A DNA stretch of 64,000 nucleotides from Opisthocomus hoazin (taxonomy: Eukaryota; Chordata; Aves; Opisthocomiformes; Opisthocomidae), in assembly GCF_030867145.1 (NCBI RefSeq), contig NC_134414.1, positions 63,523,397 through 63,587,396 of the forward strand, read 5' to 3'. The notes beneath the pieces were generated by a model, which saw only the letters and a program-made list of their open reading frames with translations, was not told the DNA's origin and made no database searches. Positions 27,501 through 36,038 of the stretch are shown here, in pieces. Each line of letters opens with the position of its first letter. Position 1 is the first letter of the stretch. The position numbers and the translations under genes were made by a program.

Positions 27501-29358
27501 AGTTAGACCTACAAAAGAACAGAGCACCCAGCATTTTGCATCAATTTCAGTGATAAATCCAGGTTTTCCTAGTGGCACGTTGGAGCAGTCCCTCATTTGG
27601 GCAACCCTCTGTACCTCTCATACCCTCCCCACAAGAATGCCCTACAGAACTGCCCATTTGTACCACAAAACACTTAAGAGCTTCACATTTTTCAAAATAA
27701 AACTCCAAGCAGTTAAGTACTTCATACTCCCTTAAGATATTACATACATTTAAGCAATGTGAAGACTCAATCCACTCTATTCTTGGCTTGAGCACTGAAT
27801 CTAGTTATTTATCGGTGGGTCACTGTCTCCTTTCCACACTTGCAGGCAAGGTGGGGGGCTAGCTTATGGCTCTGACCCCTTCCCCAGCAGCTCCCACCTG
27901 TATGTTTCCCTGCAGTCACAGAGATGCTGTGGGACTCTGCAGCTCTTGTCACTCATGGTCCATGTCACAAGGTAGGAGCAAGTTGCCTTGCTCCATGCAG
28001 CCATCACAGCAACTTTGCCTGGTTGAAATACTTCATTAAGCACTGCAACAGGCTGCCCAGGGAAGTGGTGAGGTCACCATCCCTGGAGGTGTTCAAAAAA
28101 CTTGTAGATATGGCACTTCAAGACATGATTTAGCAGGCACGGTGGTGATGGGTTGATGGTTGGACTTGATGATCTTAGAATCATTAAGGTTGGAAAAGAC
28201 CTCCACGATTCATGTCTGTGGCCAGGCTAGATCTGTGCACAACCATACAGTCACCTAGGATGTTCCTGGTTCCAGAACAAGCCTGCCTTTCTGCCGCCTG
28301 ACTCCTCTGCCCCTTGGAGCAGCCTTACAGCACCTACACAAGGATGCTGCTGCTGCTGTCAGGAAAAGTGACTCCAGGAGTCTCTGCTTCACACCTCGCT
28401 CTTCCAGAAAGACAGCAACATGGAAACCACCAAAGCAAACCTATAATGCAGCAAATCTGGCGACACTTGAGCAGACCCAGCTGCACCAGGTACCTCTCTC
28501 TTCCCAGAGCCATCACCATTTTCCCATCTGGCTGCCCAAGCCAGCGAGACCCTGGTGTCCCTCTGGGCAGCAGCCCAGCTGAGCTCTGCCTGCTGGTCAC
28601 TACGGCTGCCTGTCTGCAGAGCACAGATTTGCCTGCTGAAGATGCAGTGGTACTTTCTCATTTTTTGGGCACCTCAGGTTCCTCCCCTACACGGGAGAAG
28701 GCTTCCTCAGCTCAGGAACCGCTTGCTAGGAGAGGCACACCAACGCGCTCAGACACTGCGGGACCAAGGGCCCGGCGAAGGGCGGTGGAGAGCTACACCA
28801 CAGAAAAGCATCGTTTGTGCCTTTGCTAGGCTGTGTTCCAGTTTAAACGGGAACGAATCTTCAGGATTAACTAGCTCATGGGCTCTGCCCTTATCTGACT
28901 CTTCCAGCTGTGTCTCTGTGTACTTAAAAAACACCGATTAGGTGAAGCCTGGGTGAATTCTCTTGTGAAAAAGCATTGCTTAAAAACAACGAGAAACACC
29001 ACATTCAACTCGTACTAGGATTTTAAACTCCAAGCACCTCAAAAGTTGAAGATGGACCTTACCAGCTGGGGGTTCAGCTCAAAGGGCTGACAGAGGCTAA
29101 GGCAACACCGCTTGGGTTTCAACCCAGGTTCGTACCAGCCTGGCTACAGCACTGACACAGCCGTCCCGAGGAAGAGGCATCCTCAGCCCTGGGGGCCCGG
29201 GACCCCTCGGCCACGCTCACAGCCCAGCGCGGACACCGAGGGCAGAGAGGGGCGGCTTGAGGACACCCCCCCTCCCCTTCCCCGGTGCCCAGCCCGGCGG
29301 CGGCACCCCCCGCATCCCCCCGCAGGCCGGGGCGCGGCCCCCCGCAGCACCTACCCAT
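3365..29358 (-). CDS. SLC15A1: SLC15A1 (PepT1) H+-coupled oligopeptide transporter, complete, 23 coding exons
   Basis: Proton-coupled uptake of di- and tripeptides and peptide-like drugs across the apical membrane of intestinal and renal epithelium (POT/PTR2 family, SLC15). Joining 23 exons gives 2169 nt, i.e. 722 codons plus stop; human PepT1 is about 708. Estimated layout: TM1-TM9 within residues 17-386, a large extracellular domain at about 389-597, TM10-TM12 at about 600-684, then a charged cytosolic tail. Visible hallmarks are ExxERFxYYG (E28, E31, R32), H62 (human H57), the GTGGIKP/FGGDQF signature with K145, N176, W299, D346 and E610. Every intron has GT/AG borders and the reading phase is continuous from ATG to TAA. 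One oddity is Lys287 where human PepT1 has Arg282. Introns hold CR1 pieces (introns 1, 7, 14), a G16 run (intron 7) and a T-rich tract (intron 17). Identity is certain; the exact TM borders are inferred. Confidence 0.98.
4877..4984 (-). CDS. SLC15A1: SLC15A1 coding exon 22 (TM11)
   Basis: Residues 625-660, [20 protein letters not shown] and then [16 protein letters not shown], nearly the human sequence. Acceptor CTACAG, donor GTAAGC. Confidence 0.97.
5823..5969 (-). CDS. SLC15A1: SLC15A1 coding exon 21 (end of extracellular domain, TM10)
   Basis: Residues 576-624. It encodes [20 protein letters not shown] and then [20 protein letters not shown]. Glu610 matches human Glu595 on TM10. Acceptor TTCCAG, donor GTAGGC. 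Confidence 0.97.
6398..6494 (-). CDS. SLC15A1: SLC15A1 coding exon 20 (extracellular domain, part 5)
   Basis: Residues 543-575, including [14 protein letters not shown]; human has EFGSAYTYIVQRK. Acceptor TTCCAG, donor GTGAGT. Confidence 0.94.
6631..6741 (-). CDS. SLC15A1: SLC15A1 coding exon 19 (extracellular domain, part 4)
   Basis: Residues 506-542 plus two bases. It encodes [19 protein letters not shown] and onward to the conserved NLFPGG (human QFFPSG). Sequons at Asn516 and Asn532. Acceptor TTAAAG, donor GTAAGT. Confidence 0.94.
7349..7425 (-). CDS. SLC15A1: SLC15A1 coding exon 18 (extracellular domain, part 3; weak acceptor)
   Basis: Residues 481-505 plus two bases: [20 protein letters not shown] and then GNNLIR. 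The [11 protein letters not shown] end lines up with human KPEKGENGIRF. NVT sequon at Asn493. The acceptor AACAAAG lacks a good pyrimidine tract, so the exact 5' border is less certain; the donor is GTAGAG. Confidence 0.85.
7620..7711. repeat. T-rich tract followed by an A-run
   Basis: Runs of T broken by G, then ATAAAATT and a run of A, in SLC15A1 intron 17. On the gene's strand it reads as A-rich. Simple sequence; it explains the low-complexity open frame over it. Confidence 0.8.
7877..8026 (-). CDS. SLC15A1: SLC15A1 coding exon 17 (extracellular domain, part 2)
   Basis: Residues 431-480, [16 protein letters not shown] and onward, with an NRT sequon at Asn452 and the GGNRHTL segment that matches human GQRHTL. 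Phase 0 at both ends. Acceptor TTGTAG, donor GTAAGT. Confidence 0.94.
9342..9467 (-). CDS. SLC15A1: SLC15A1 coding exon 16 (extracellular domain, part 1)
   Basis: Residues 389-430. It starts [20 protein letters not shown] and contains an NAT sequon at Asn411. The exon opens the fast-evolving TM9-TM10 extracellular domain; the KTLPVFP start is shared with human. Acceptor CTACAG, donor GTAAGT. Confidence 0.95.
9468..10972 (-). other. SLC15A1 intron 15, open frames on both strands
   Basis: Between about 9550 and 10350 several frames stay open on both strands with somewhat higher G+C than the surroundings. I recognise no family and see no exon borders that would fit the transporter frame. It may be an old degraded repeat; this is unresolved. 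Confidence 0.4.
10973..11054 (-). CDS. SLC15A1: SLC15A1 coding exon 15 (TM9)
   Basis: Residues 361-388. It encodes [19 protein letters not shown] and then AALVQVQID, which is TM9 followed by the start of the extracellular domain. Acceptor ACTAG, donor GTAAGT. Confidence 0.96.
11261..11345 (-). repeat. CR1 LINE fragment, 3' end
   Basis: Starts AGAATCATAGAATTGTTTGG, the reverse complement of the avian CR1 3' terminus, and continues GAAGGGACC...CTAGTTCCAACC. About 85 bp, in SLC15A1 intron 14. The element is oriented on the minus strand. Confidence 0.85.
12332..12420 (-). CDS. SLC15A1: SLC15A1 coding exon 14 (TM8, Asp346)
   Basis: Residues 332-360 plus two bases. It encodes [20 protein letters not shown]; Asp346 matches human Asp341, the reported partner of the TM7 Arg. 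Acceptor AACAG, donor GTAAGT. Confidence 0.96.
12491..12508. repeat. (TA)n microsatellite
   Basis: Short TA dinucleotide run in SLC15A1 intron 13, between exons 14 and 13. Confidence 0.8.
12564..12596 (-). CDS. SLC15A1: SLC15A1 coding exon 13 (33-nt microexon)
   Basis: Residues 321-331, [11 protein letters not shown], matching human GALEIQPDQMQ. It is phase 0 at both ends, so skipping it would leave the frame intact. Acceptor CACCAG, donor GTACAG. Confidence 0.94.
12699..12743 (-). CDS. SLC15A1: SLC15A1 coding exon 12 (45 nt)
   Basis: Residues 306-320, [15 protein letters not shown]. This matches the human [11 protein letters not shown] segment that leaves TM7. Both borders are in phase 0. 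Acceptor TTAAG, donor GTAGGT. Confidence 0.95.
14025..14114 (-). CDS. SLC15A1: SLC15A1 coding exon 11 (TM7, Trp299)
   Basis: Residues 276-305. The TM7 stretch [16 protein letters not shown] includes Trp299 (human Trp294, a substrate-site residue). Residue 287 is Lys (context MVLKVLFLY), whereas human PepT1 has Arg282 here. Acceptor CTGCAG, donor GTAAAG. Confidence 0.97.
15127..15213 (-). CDS. SLC15A1: SLC15A1 coding exon 10 (cytosolic loop)
   Basis: Residues 247-275. It encodes [20 protein letters not shown] then LDWASEKYD, a highly conserved basic intracellular loop. Acceptor CCTCAG, donor GTAAGT. Confidence 0.97.
16367..16449 (-). CDS. SLC15A1: SLC15A1 coding exon 9 (end of TM6, cytosolic loop)
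   Basis: Residues 219-246. It encodes [19 protein letters not shown] and MIRVSKCIG, entering the long TM6-TM7 cytosolic loop. Acceptor TTGTAG, donor GTAAGT. Confidence 0.96.
17550..17633 (-). CDS. SLC15A1: SLC15A1 coding exon 8 (TM5-TM6 loop, start of TM6)
   Basis: Residues 191-218 plus one base. It encodes [19 protein letters not shown] and then PAALMAVSL; human has VQQCGIHSKQACYPLAFG. Acceptor CTTCAG, donor GTAAGT. Confidence 0.96.
17729..17744 (+). repeat. G16 homopolymer
   Basis: Sixteen consecutive G, about 90 bp from a CR1 copy in SLC15A1 intron 7. Its length is prone to sequencing error and polymorphism. Confidence 0.85.
17833..18229 (-). repeat. CR1 LINE fragment, about 400 bp
   Basis: Contains GAGGTTGGAAGGGACATC, CATGTCCAGGCAG, CTGGGCACCACTGAGCAGAG and CTTCTCCAGGCTGGAC, all typical of the CR1 3' region in reverse. 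It lies in SLC15A1 intron 7, minus orientation. A related CR1 subtype sits at 54584-55318. Confidence 0.92.
19537..19627 (-). CDS. SLC15A1: SLC15A1 coding exon 7 (TM5)
   Basis: Residues 161-190 plus one base. It encodes [19 protein letters not shown], the second PTR2 signature region; Asn176 matches human Asn171. Acceptor CTGTAG, donor GTAAGG. Confidence 0.97.
19871..19970 (-). CDS. SLC15A1: SLC15A1 coding exon 6 (PTR2 signature, TM4)
   Basis: Residues 127-160. It holds the PTR2 family signature [17 protein letters not shown]; Lys145 corresponds to human Lys140. Acceptor TTGCAG, donor GTAACA. The exon ends on a codon boundary. Confidence 0.97.
20144..20263 (-). CDS. SLC15A1: SLC15A1 coding exon 5 (TM3 and following loop)
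   Basis: Residues 87-126 plus two bases of 127. It encodes [16 protein letters not shown] (TM3) and the loop [17 protein letters not shown], close to the human sequence. Acceptor ATAG, donor GTGAGT. Confidence 0.96.
20264..23129 (-). other. SLC15A1 intron 4, no recognised element
   Basis: 2.9 kb of mostly AT-rich sequence between exons 5 and 4. I see no repeat family, RNA gene or extra exon in it. Confidence 0.6.
23130..23271 (-). CDS. SLC15A1: SLC15A1 coding exon 4 (TM2, proton-coupling His)
   Basis: Residues 40-86 plus two bases of 87. It includes the stretch [17 protein letters not shown], whose His62 matches human His57, essential for proton coupling in the family. Next comes the conserved [12 protein letters not shown] loop. 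Acceptor CTACAG, donor GTGAGT. Confidence 0.97.
23366..23450 (-). CDS. SLC15A1: SLC15A1 coding exon 3 (TM1, ExxERFxYYG motif)
   Basis: Residues 12-39. It carries [15 protein letters not shown] and [10 protein letters not shown], the ExxER motif of POT transporters on TM1, which takes part in proton coupling and substrate binding. Acceptor TGCAG, donor GTATG. It ends with the first base of codon 40. Confidence 0.97.
23451..25818 (-). other. SLC15A1 intron 2, no recognised element
   Basis: Holds overlapping open frames on both strands between about 24167 and 25049 (179 and 188 codons). They lack splice context and family resemblance and I regard them as chance. No CR1 or LTR is recognised in it. 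Confidence 0.6.
25819..25847 (-). CDS. SLC15A1: SLC15A1 coding exon 2 (29 nt, N-terminal tail)
   Basis: This small exon completes codon 2 and runs through residue 11 ([10 protein letters not shown]), a Lys/Ser-rich cytosolic N-terminus unlike the human MGMSKSHS start. The acceptor is CAG and the donor GTAAGT. It restores frame exactly between exon 1 and exon 3. Confidence 0.85.
28041..28176 (+). repeat. CR1 LINE fragment, plus orientation
   Basis: GGCTGCCCAGGGAAGTGGTG, CCCTGGAGGTGTTCAA and GGTTGGACTTGATGATCTTA are CR1 3'-region landmarks. It runs into an oppositely oriented fragment at its right end, in intron 1 of SLC15A1. Confidence 0.85.
28177..28250 (-). repeat. CR1-like 3' end, minus orientation, abutting the previous one
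   Basis: AGAATCATTAAGGTTGGAAA followed by AGACCTCCACGATTCA resembles the reverse complement of a CR1 3' end of another subtype. The right border is uncertain. Confidence 0.6.
29355..29358 (-). CDS. SLC15A1: SLC15A1 coding exon 1 (start codon plus one base)
   Basis: The coding part of exon 1 is only ATG plus the first base of codon 2, followed by a GTAG donor. The start sits in a strong Kozak context, with A at -3 and G at +4. I chose it because the +1 phase joins exon 2 exactly and reads M-A-A-K-P, and because it lies inside the CpG island. The 5' UTR extends to the right. Confidence 0.85.
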
Positions 29359-29440
29359 GCTGCCAGCGCGGCCCGGCTCGGGCAGGGAGGGACGGACAGA
29401 CGGACGGGCAGAAGGAGGGAAAGCGGCGGACGCGGTCGGG

Positions 29441-29453
29441 CTTTAAGGGCGGG
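29441..29453 (-). promoter_or_regulatory. GC box with weak TATA-like CTTAAAG
   Basis: On the minus strand CCCGCCC is followed at once by CTTAAAG, about 83-88 nt upstream of the ATG. If used, transcription would begin near 29415 and give a 5' UTR of about 55 nt. The motif is degenerate and the start site is inferred. Confidence 0.3.
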
Positions 29454-29770
29454 GGGGGCCCCGCCCGGGCCCGGCTGCTGCGGGGCGGTGCCGCCGGGCC
29501 GGGCAGCGCAGGTGGCAGAGAGCGGGAAGGGGGGGTGCTGATCGCCGGGGCTGTAAGGGCCGCGCTTTTTGTCCTCCTGTGACTGGGGAGAGAGCGCAGA
29601 ACCGGTGCTACAAGCACGGTACTGACGCCACGCTTTGTCCCTTCGGTGTCAGCGGCACGACGGGACGTTTACCGAGCGAGTACGGGGGGCTGCGCGCTGA
29701 GCGGGGGGCAGCTCTCCGCCTCGTCCCCTCCTTTCCAGGCCGGGGACGGAGCTGGTGCTTCGCAGAAGTC

Positions 29771-29921
29771 GCCCAGAGAAGCTGTGGCTGCCCCTCGCTG
29801 GAAGTGTTCAAGGCTGGGTTGGATGGAGCTCTGAGCAACCTGGTCTAGTGGAAGGTGTCCCTGCCTATGGCAGGGGGTTGGAACCAGATGATCTCTGAGG
29901 TCCCTTCCAACCCAAACCACC
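29771..29921 (+). repeat. CR1 LINE fragment beside the SLC15A1 promoter
   Basis: GCCCAGAGAAGCTGTGGCTG, GAAGTGTTCAAGGCTGGGTT, AGCAACCTGGTCTAGTGGAA and GGTCCCTTCCAACCCAAACC are CR1 landmarks. It sits about 410 bp upstream of the SLC15A1 start codon, inside the CpG-rich block. Confidence 0.92.
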
Positions 29922-30075
29922 CCGTGAGCCCATGTTTGTGTAACCCAGTCCACTCGTCGCCCCGCTCTGCCTGCAGCGGGCGGCCGTCCTGCGTGCGTGC
30001 GTGCCGCCAGACCTCGGGGAAAGCTGGGAGGATGCCGACCCGCGGAACACGATGTGCGCTTCATGCGGAGCTGTA

Positions 30076-33000
30076 GCAATGCCTGCAGCTTACTCGGTTA
30101 GATTTACGCGTGAAACCGATGGATGAGAAGTTTAGCGTGAGAATCGCCAGAGCACGAGGCCAACAAGAAGAGCGGGTTAGGGAAGCTGCACAACACCGAG
30201 GCTTGAATGCACTCAGAGTGCGGCAACAAAAAAACACTAGTAGGCAGCGCCAAAAGGAGCAATTTCTGAAAGCAGGATAAAACCCTTCTCTGAGGCTTGC
30301 CAGTGTTGTGCTACACCGCTCTACAGCTTACGCAATCAGTCCGATGGCATCTCCTACAGCGCGCACTCGGTAATTACCTGGGTGCCGAACAGGTTGATTT
30401 CTTTTCAGGTACGAATCAAGCAAGCGTTGCAATACCTTGCAATTTGGAATGTCTACAGTCAGCACTTCAGGTGCTAAAGAAGGCTGCTCTGACCTGCGAC
30501 GCAGAGCTACAGCTGAACCCAGATTTCTTAAACTGTGTTCATACGGGGGTGGTCTGCTGAGAGGAGCTCTGCCCTCTTACGAGTTACTCATACTGTTGAC
30601 TGCTAAAATTCATGGATAAATTCTGAAGGTAAAGAACGAGAGTGTGGTTATAGCTATATTTATAGCACGTACTCCTGTAAGAAACACAAATCTTGCTGTG
30701 GAAGTTCCACTGCCACAGCTGATGCCAGTCATCTATCACTGCTCTGTGATATACGGCCGCACAGCGCGGGCAGTGTTGCGTCTCTCTATTATGGTTACTC
30801 CTGCAAAACAAGCAGTCTGTAGTGCAGCGAAGAATGCTGAAATCACCAACAGCTCATTCGCATACAGAAATAATTGAGATGCTACCACCATTTTTGGGCT
30901 GTTTAAGTATGAAAAGAAAGATGTGATTTCTTCCCTGAACATCTGGTCCCTTCCTCTTGCACAAAGAACCGTGGTGAGTGAGAATTTCAGTTTGTTCCCA
31001 AGCACATCTTATATACTCCCATGCATTTGGTGGAAACAAAGAGTAGGCCTTTGATATTTCTTGCTAGAGAAAGACATACAAATAGGAAGCAGAAATTAAG
31101 AAAAAAACACCTGTTTTCTTAGCAGTTTGAGATAAATGGGTTAGTTGGATCACCCTGGCTTCTGCTCATGTTTTCTTTCAATATTCAAAGTCTCTCTTTA
31201 ACCAAAAAATGAAACAAAAAAATACAGAAATCTCCTAACAATGCTAGTAAAAAATTCACCTTAATGAGTACAGATGTTCTAATTTGCCCCAAAGAGAGAC
31301 AAAAGTCCACACAGTTGTTTCACAGTTCCTTGTGAGGTGGATTGGATTCTGCTTTCTTTTGGTAAGCCAGTGCCACGAGGTTGACCTCTGTGGGGCTATT
31401 TTGTGGTTGCATGCGCTGGAGGGACAGAATTTGTTCTCAGAGAAATTGAGTTTTCTAGCGAGGCTCGCTTTCTAGGAGAGCTCAGAGCACAGCAGGGCTG
31501 TTCACTATTCAGCGGACAAAGACGAAGATGTGATTCTGCTTTCTTCTACAAAGCTCTGAACTCACAGGAATGCATTTTCAAGGTGTAATAGAAAACTCAG
31601 GCAACATAACTTTGACTAATTAAGTATAAACCACAGCTGGTGATTAGAAAGTACAGCATGCTATTTTTTGTAAACTGTGCAGGTTAAAATGATGCATTAT
31701 TCCAAGACCACATCCTAGCACCAACTGTTTGGCTGTATGGGTGGGAATTTTAATTGATGGGTACCTTACTCTGTCGCTAGTTAAATGCCACAAAATATCG
31801 TTCAGTTACAGGTTTTGGGAAGTGGGTAAGATTGTCTCCTTGTGTCTCGGAGGTAGGAAGATCATGATCATTTCAGAGAAGCTGGTGAAGTGAATGCCTA
31901 ATGTGGAATAGTTGATAAAAACTATTCATTATTTAAGGACTAAGATTGAAGTAGCTTAAAGAAAATAAAGAAAAATTACTGTTTGTTCAGAATATGTGTA
32001 TTTTATAATCTTAATAGATGTTTTTGACTCCATATTTTAGATTAGAAAAATTATAAGAAGCATAAAGAAATTGCAAGGGCATGCAGCTCATTGTGGGATA
32101 GCCAGTAGTGGGAGGGATGCTGAAAACTGATTCAGGTAGTGCATTAATTCTGTTATGAACAAAGACTAGCACATTTTGCTCTATAACCACAATTTATTTG
32201 GCTTTCACAATGCTAGTAACCAAACACTAACACTAGTCACTTTCCCCTAACTGCTCCTCCCAAGATAACACATCCTTCCAAGAAAAGTTTATCCCCACCT
32301 TCGAGATAGTGAATCTGAGAAAAAAAATCCATTAGTGAATTGGTTGGTGCATACTAAAGCCTTCCATAGAGATAACTGAGGCATCCCACTAAAACCATGA
32401 GCATTCAGATAACAAAAAAACCAGAATTTGCTTGCTGTGACCTTTCTCATAGCACCATGTCTTACTTTGTTGCTTGAAGACACCGTCTGCCAGGAGCGCG
32501 AATAATCGGTGGGATGGTCAGGAGGCAGTGGGGACCGCAGGGAGCAAGGGCACCAGGGGTCTCCGAGAAGGGGTCTGTGGCAGTTCAGCTCTATTTAGCC
32601 ACCAGCAATACAGCAGCCAGGTGCTGTGCGCTTCCCTAGGTGACACTAGGTTTGGCATATGAGATGTTTAATTAATTTCCATACAAAGATCAGCTTTGGC
32701 CCCAAAACATATGGACTTGGTACTTCAGAAGTTTGCTAAACCGGACCAGGGACACACAGAGAAAGAGAAGTGTTCTATCAACCCAGCTGGCTAGCCCAGC
32801 TCAGCAGCATTTGGCAGGCCTTCCTCCCCAGAAAAACGGAAAGAGCTCACACCCTGTGACCCAGAAGGGACTTGGCTTCTCTGGCAGGTCTGTCTGTACA
32901 TGCTGAACGTGTAGGTGGAGGGGGAAGCATGGGAGCGGGAACTAGAGCGGACACCTGTACGTAGATAAAGTAACTAGGTAAATTTATTTACCTGGAGCTG

Positions 33001-35526
33001 CCCCAGACTGATGCCAAAAACCTTTGGGTCATTAGCAGTGCCTGTGGCAACACACGAAGGTAACACAGCAATGTAGACCTAACGAGTTAATGGTACATGA
33101 AAGGCTATAAAGTCACTTCTGCCAGAAAGTGTTGGGGTTTTTTGTTTTTGCTGAAAACATAACTTGAGATCAATAACTCACAGAGTGTTTTATTTCCAGT
33201 TTGTTTCCTCTGATAACATTGTTTTCTCTGTAGAGCCAGTTATATTCATTTGTGTTTTTATTGGTGAGGAGACTACAGAACGGATTGCCAGCAAGTGCAA
33301 GAAGCCCCACACAGACATCTGTCCAAAGCAGGCGCAATCCTCCGCGAGCAAGGGGTGTCCCTGCCGAGCCAGGATTTACCCCCTGTCCACTTCCTCTTTA
33401 TATCCATCTTTTACATTGCAGGAGCTCCACCTCCATCATGACAACACCTTTGCTGCTTTTTTCCTCCACAGTTTTCCCCTCGGGGAATAGAGAACTTCAG
33501 TTCTGGAAGTGCAGGCCTGCATGGAAACCAGCGTTAGCTGACAAGTGCAAGGAGGTTTTGAAAATCTTGAGTTTGGACTTCGAGATGTTACCATCCCTTC
33601 CAGCCTTGAAACGCCTTTGTGGGTCCAGCCTCCAGCCTTAACCTTTGAACCACGCAGTAAGCAAACAGAGCGAGCACAGATTAGGTTGTGCCTGTGTAAC
33701 ACATCAGGCGTGAGGCCGGGAGAGCAGAAACACACATGGTAGTCCCAGTTTTGCTGCTGAGTTACCATCAGACCTTATGCAATCCGTCTCCGAGGCTGGG
33801 AGATTCTCGCCTGCCAAGCGAGGGCACTCCCAGCAGGTATCTGGGGTAGACAAACAGGAGTGTTAGCAGAAGTATTAAGGGCAGCTGGTAAGGGAAGCAG
33901 GGCAAAACAAAAGAGTTCCTGATTCAAAGCCTTTGTGTATTCCTCTCTACTATGAAGAAACACAAACCTTCAAAGCATGTAACCGTACTTAAGAAAAAAA
34001 AGATAACAAAGGTGTAAGTATCCTGCACCCAGCTGGGATTCAACTCTTTCATTGGGTAGTGAAAGCTTTTTTCTTCTGAATTAGGTACCTCAGCCTTTCT
34101 TCATGTTAGATTTGAATTTGCCTGACACACAGCACCATCCTCTCTCACCGAAGTCAACTCAAGTTTGCTGAATGGTGTTCAACGCACACTGAAACCACCC
34201 AACCATCTCTTTGATGGTTAGTTTGTTTTCTTTGTGCTTCCATATTGATATCCTACTTCTGAAACTTCAGATTCATGTTGTGAGACATGACATTTTCGAG
34301 TGAAATTTTTAGCTTTTCGTTGCACTGTGTCTCCCAAAGTTTCATCATTAGCATGTCCTCAGACAAACTATGCTTAGCTTTTTTCTTAAGGACAGCACAT
34401 CAGAGCCTCAGCCGTGCAGCAGCTGCTCAGGCTGGCTGGATTATCTCGTCAGCTTACGCTGCCAGCCCTGCAGAATGAGTCATGTTGTTGACTGGACAAT
34501 GCAAGTACAAGTGTCATCTCTTGGCCAATCTGCGTTTCGACTTAAGCACATGTAAAAGACAAGGTAAGCTGACCCAATGTTTAGGAACTGAAGTGTGACC
34601 TCTATTTAACTTGTAGAGATACTTAGATGACTGTTTATAAAAGAGATGCACACTTTCCCGCTGGCCCCCCAGTAAATCATCTTATAAGACTGGATGCTCA
34701 CATTTTCAAAAGAAAACATCCTTCAACTTTTATGTCATTTTTGGGGTGGGAGAGACAGCGCTGCTATACAAAACATATATGACTTCAGATGACATCAATG
34801 TCCACAGTGGAAAAAACATATTTTGAGTTCAGGTAACAGAACAAGATAATACCATTTTCTAGAGATGCATTTTCCAGTGTTGAAATTCTGCAGCTGGAGA
34901 CCAAGAGCTGATGCCGTCTGGCTGTTGCAGCCCTGTTAGAAGTTTGCAGATGGGCTCATGCCACCTGAAATGGATTTTCACGTTATTTACAGGCATTCAT
35001 ATTTTCACCATAGGATGCAAAGCTTCCTCCTTTCCATTATCTATAGCTCTACTGTATCTTACTCAGATTTAAATGAAAACTTTAGCAGTTGTGTCTGACA
35101 ATTTAATATGTAATTAAATTTCAGTGGATTAGTTTATCTCACTGCTTTCTTGTGAAGTCGCTGTAAAGTAAATTTTCATATTTCATTTTAGAAATCTTGG
35201 TCAGTTTAGTTGCTACAGAAAGACCCAAGAATCCAGGGCTCAATTGGATTAATTCCCTCTACTTTCAGCCCACTTTTTTTGAGGGATCAATGGGAGGATA
35301 TCTTGGGGGGAAGGGACAGTGTAATGGAGGAAAGGGTTAGAAGAGGGTTTCATGGTGGTGGTCGCACACTGAAGGGCAGTAGGGTCTGAGGAGAGGGGTG
35401 GGAATGTCTGTACCTCACTAACAATTACTCGGGTAGGTGGTCAGTGAGGTGCGCAAAAGGAGAGAAGGTCTTGTTACTCACAGCCTCACTGAAATTTGTT
35501 TGAGACCTCCCCGGTCCTTCACCCCA
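30076..35526. other. Intergenic spacer, no gene recognised
   Basis: Upstream flank of SLC15A1. Short open frames only, none with homology or exon borders I recognise. No CR1 landmark. Enhancers or old repeats cannot be excluded by eye. Confidence 0.5.
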
Positions 35527-36038
35527 CCTGGAGTCCTGTGTCCAGCTCTGGAGCCCCCAGCACAGGAAAGACATGGACCTGTTGGAGCAGGTCCAGAGGA
35601 GGCCAGAAAAATGATCAGAGGGATGGAGCACCTCTCCTATGAGGAAAGGCTGAGAGAGTTGGGGTTGTTCAGCCTGGAGAAGACTCCACGGAGACCTTAT
35701 TGCAGCCTTTTACTTAAAGGGGGCTTATAAGAGAGATGGGGACAAACTTTTTAGCAGGGCCTGTTGTGACAGGGCAAGTGGTAATGGTTTTAAACTAAGG
35801 GAGGGTAGATTTAGACTGGATATAAGGAAGAAATTTTTTACAATGAGGGTGGTGAAAGACTGGCACCGGTTGCCCAGGTTAGGTGGTAGATGCCCCATCC
35901 CTGGAAACATTCAAGGTCGGGTTGGATGGGTCTCTGAGCAACCTGGTCTAGTTGAAGATGTCCCTGCTCACTGCAGGGCAGTTGGACTAGGTGACCTTTA
36001 AAGGTCCCTTCCAACCCAAAGCGTTCTATGATGATTCT
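35527..36038 (+). repeat. CR1 LINE fragment, about 510 bp
   Basis: Begins in the CR1 ORF2 end (CTGGAGTCCTGTGTCCAGCT, ATGGAGCACCTCTCCTATGA) and runs through the 3' UTR to GGTCCCTTCCAACCC and a TTCTATGATGATTCT end. Plus orientation, with a heavily mutated coding remnant. Confidence 0.93.

Larger units (their letters stand above)
25848..29354 (-). other. SLC15A1 intron 1 (3.5 kb)
   Basis: Separates the start-codon exon from the 29-nt exon 2. It contains two abutting CR1 pieces at 28041-28250 and the left part of the CpG-rich promoter region. The rest shows no coding exon or repeat I recognise. First introns often carry enhancers, but none can be named here. Confidence 0.7.
29100..30075. promoter_or_regulatory. 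CpG-rich SLC15A1 promoter region
   Basis: This is the densest G+C and CpG stretch of the window and it spans the SLC15A1 start codon. It contains several GC boxes, including GGGCGGG at 29447-29453 and another near 29480-29486. A CR1 fragment (29771-29921) splits it into two CpG-rich blocks. The long open frames seen here on both strands are composition effects. Boundaries were set by eye. Confidence 0.7.

Noticed and set aside
29112-29617. Open frames of up to 156 codons over the CpG island
   Set aside because: GC-rich sequence is poor in stop codons; the frames are Pro/Ala/Arg/Gly-rich, run on both strands and overlap the SLC15A1 start.
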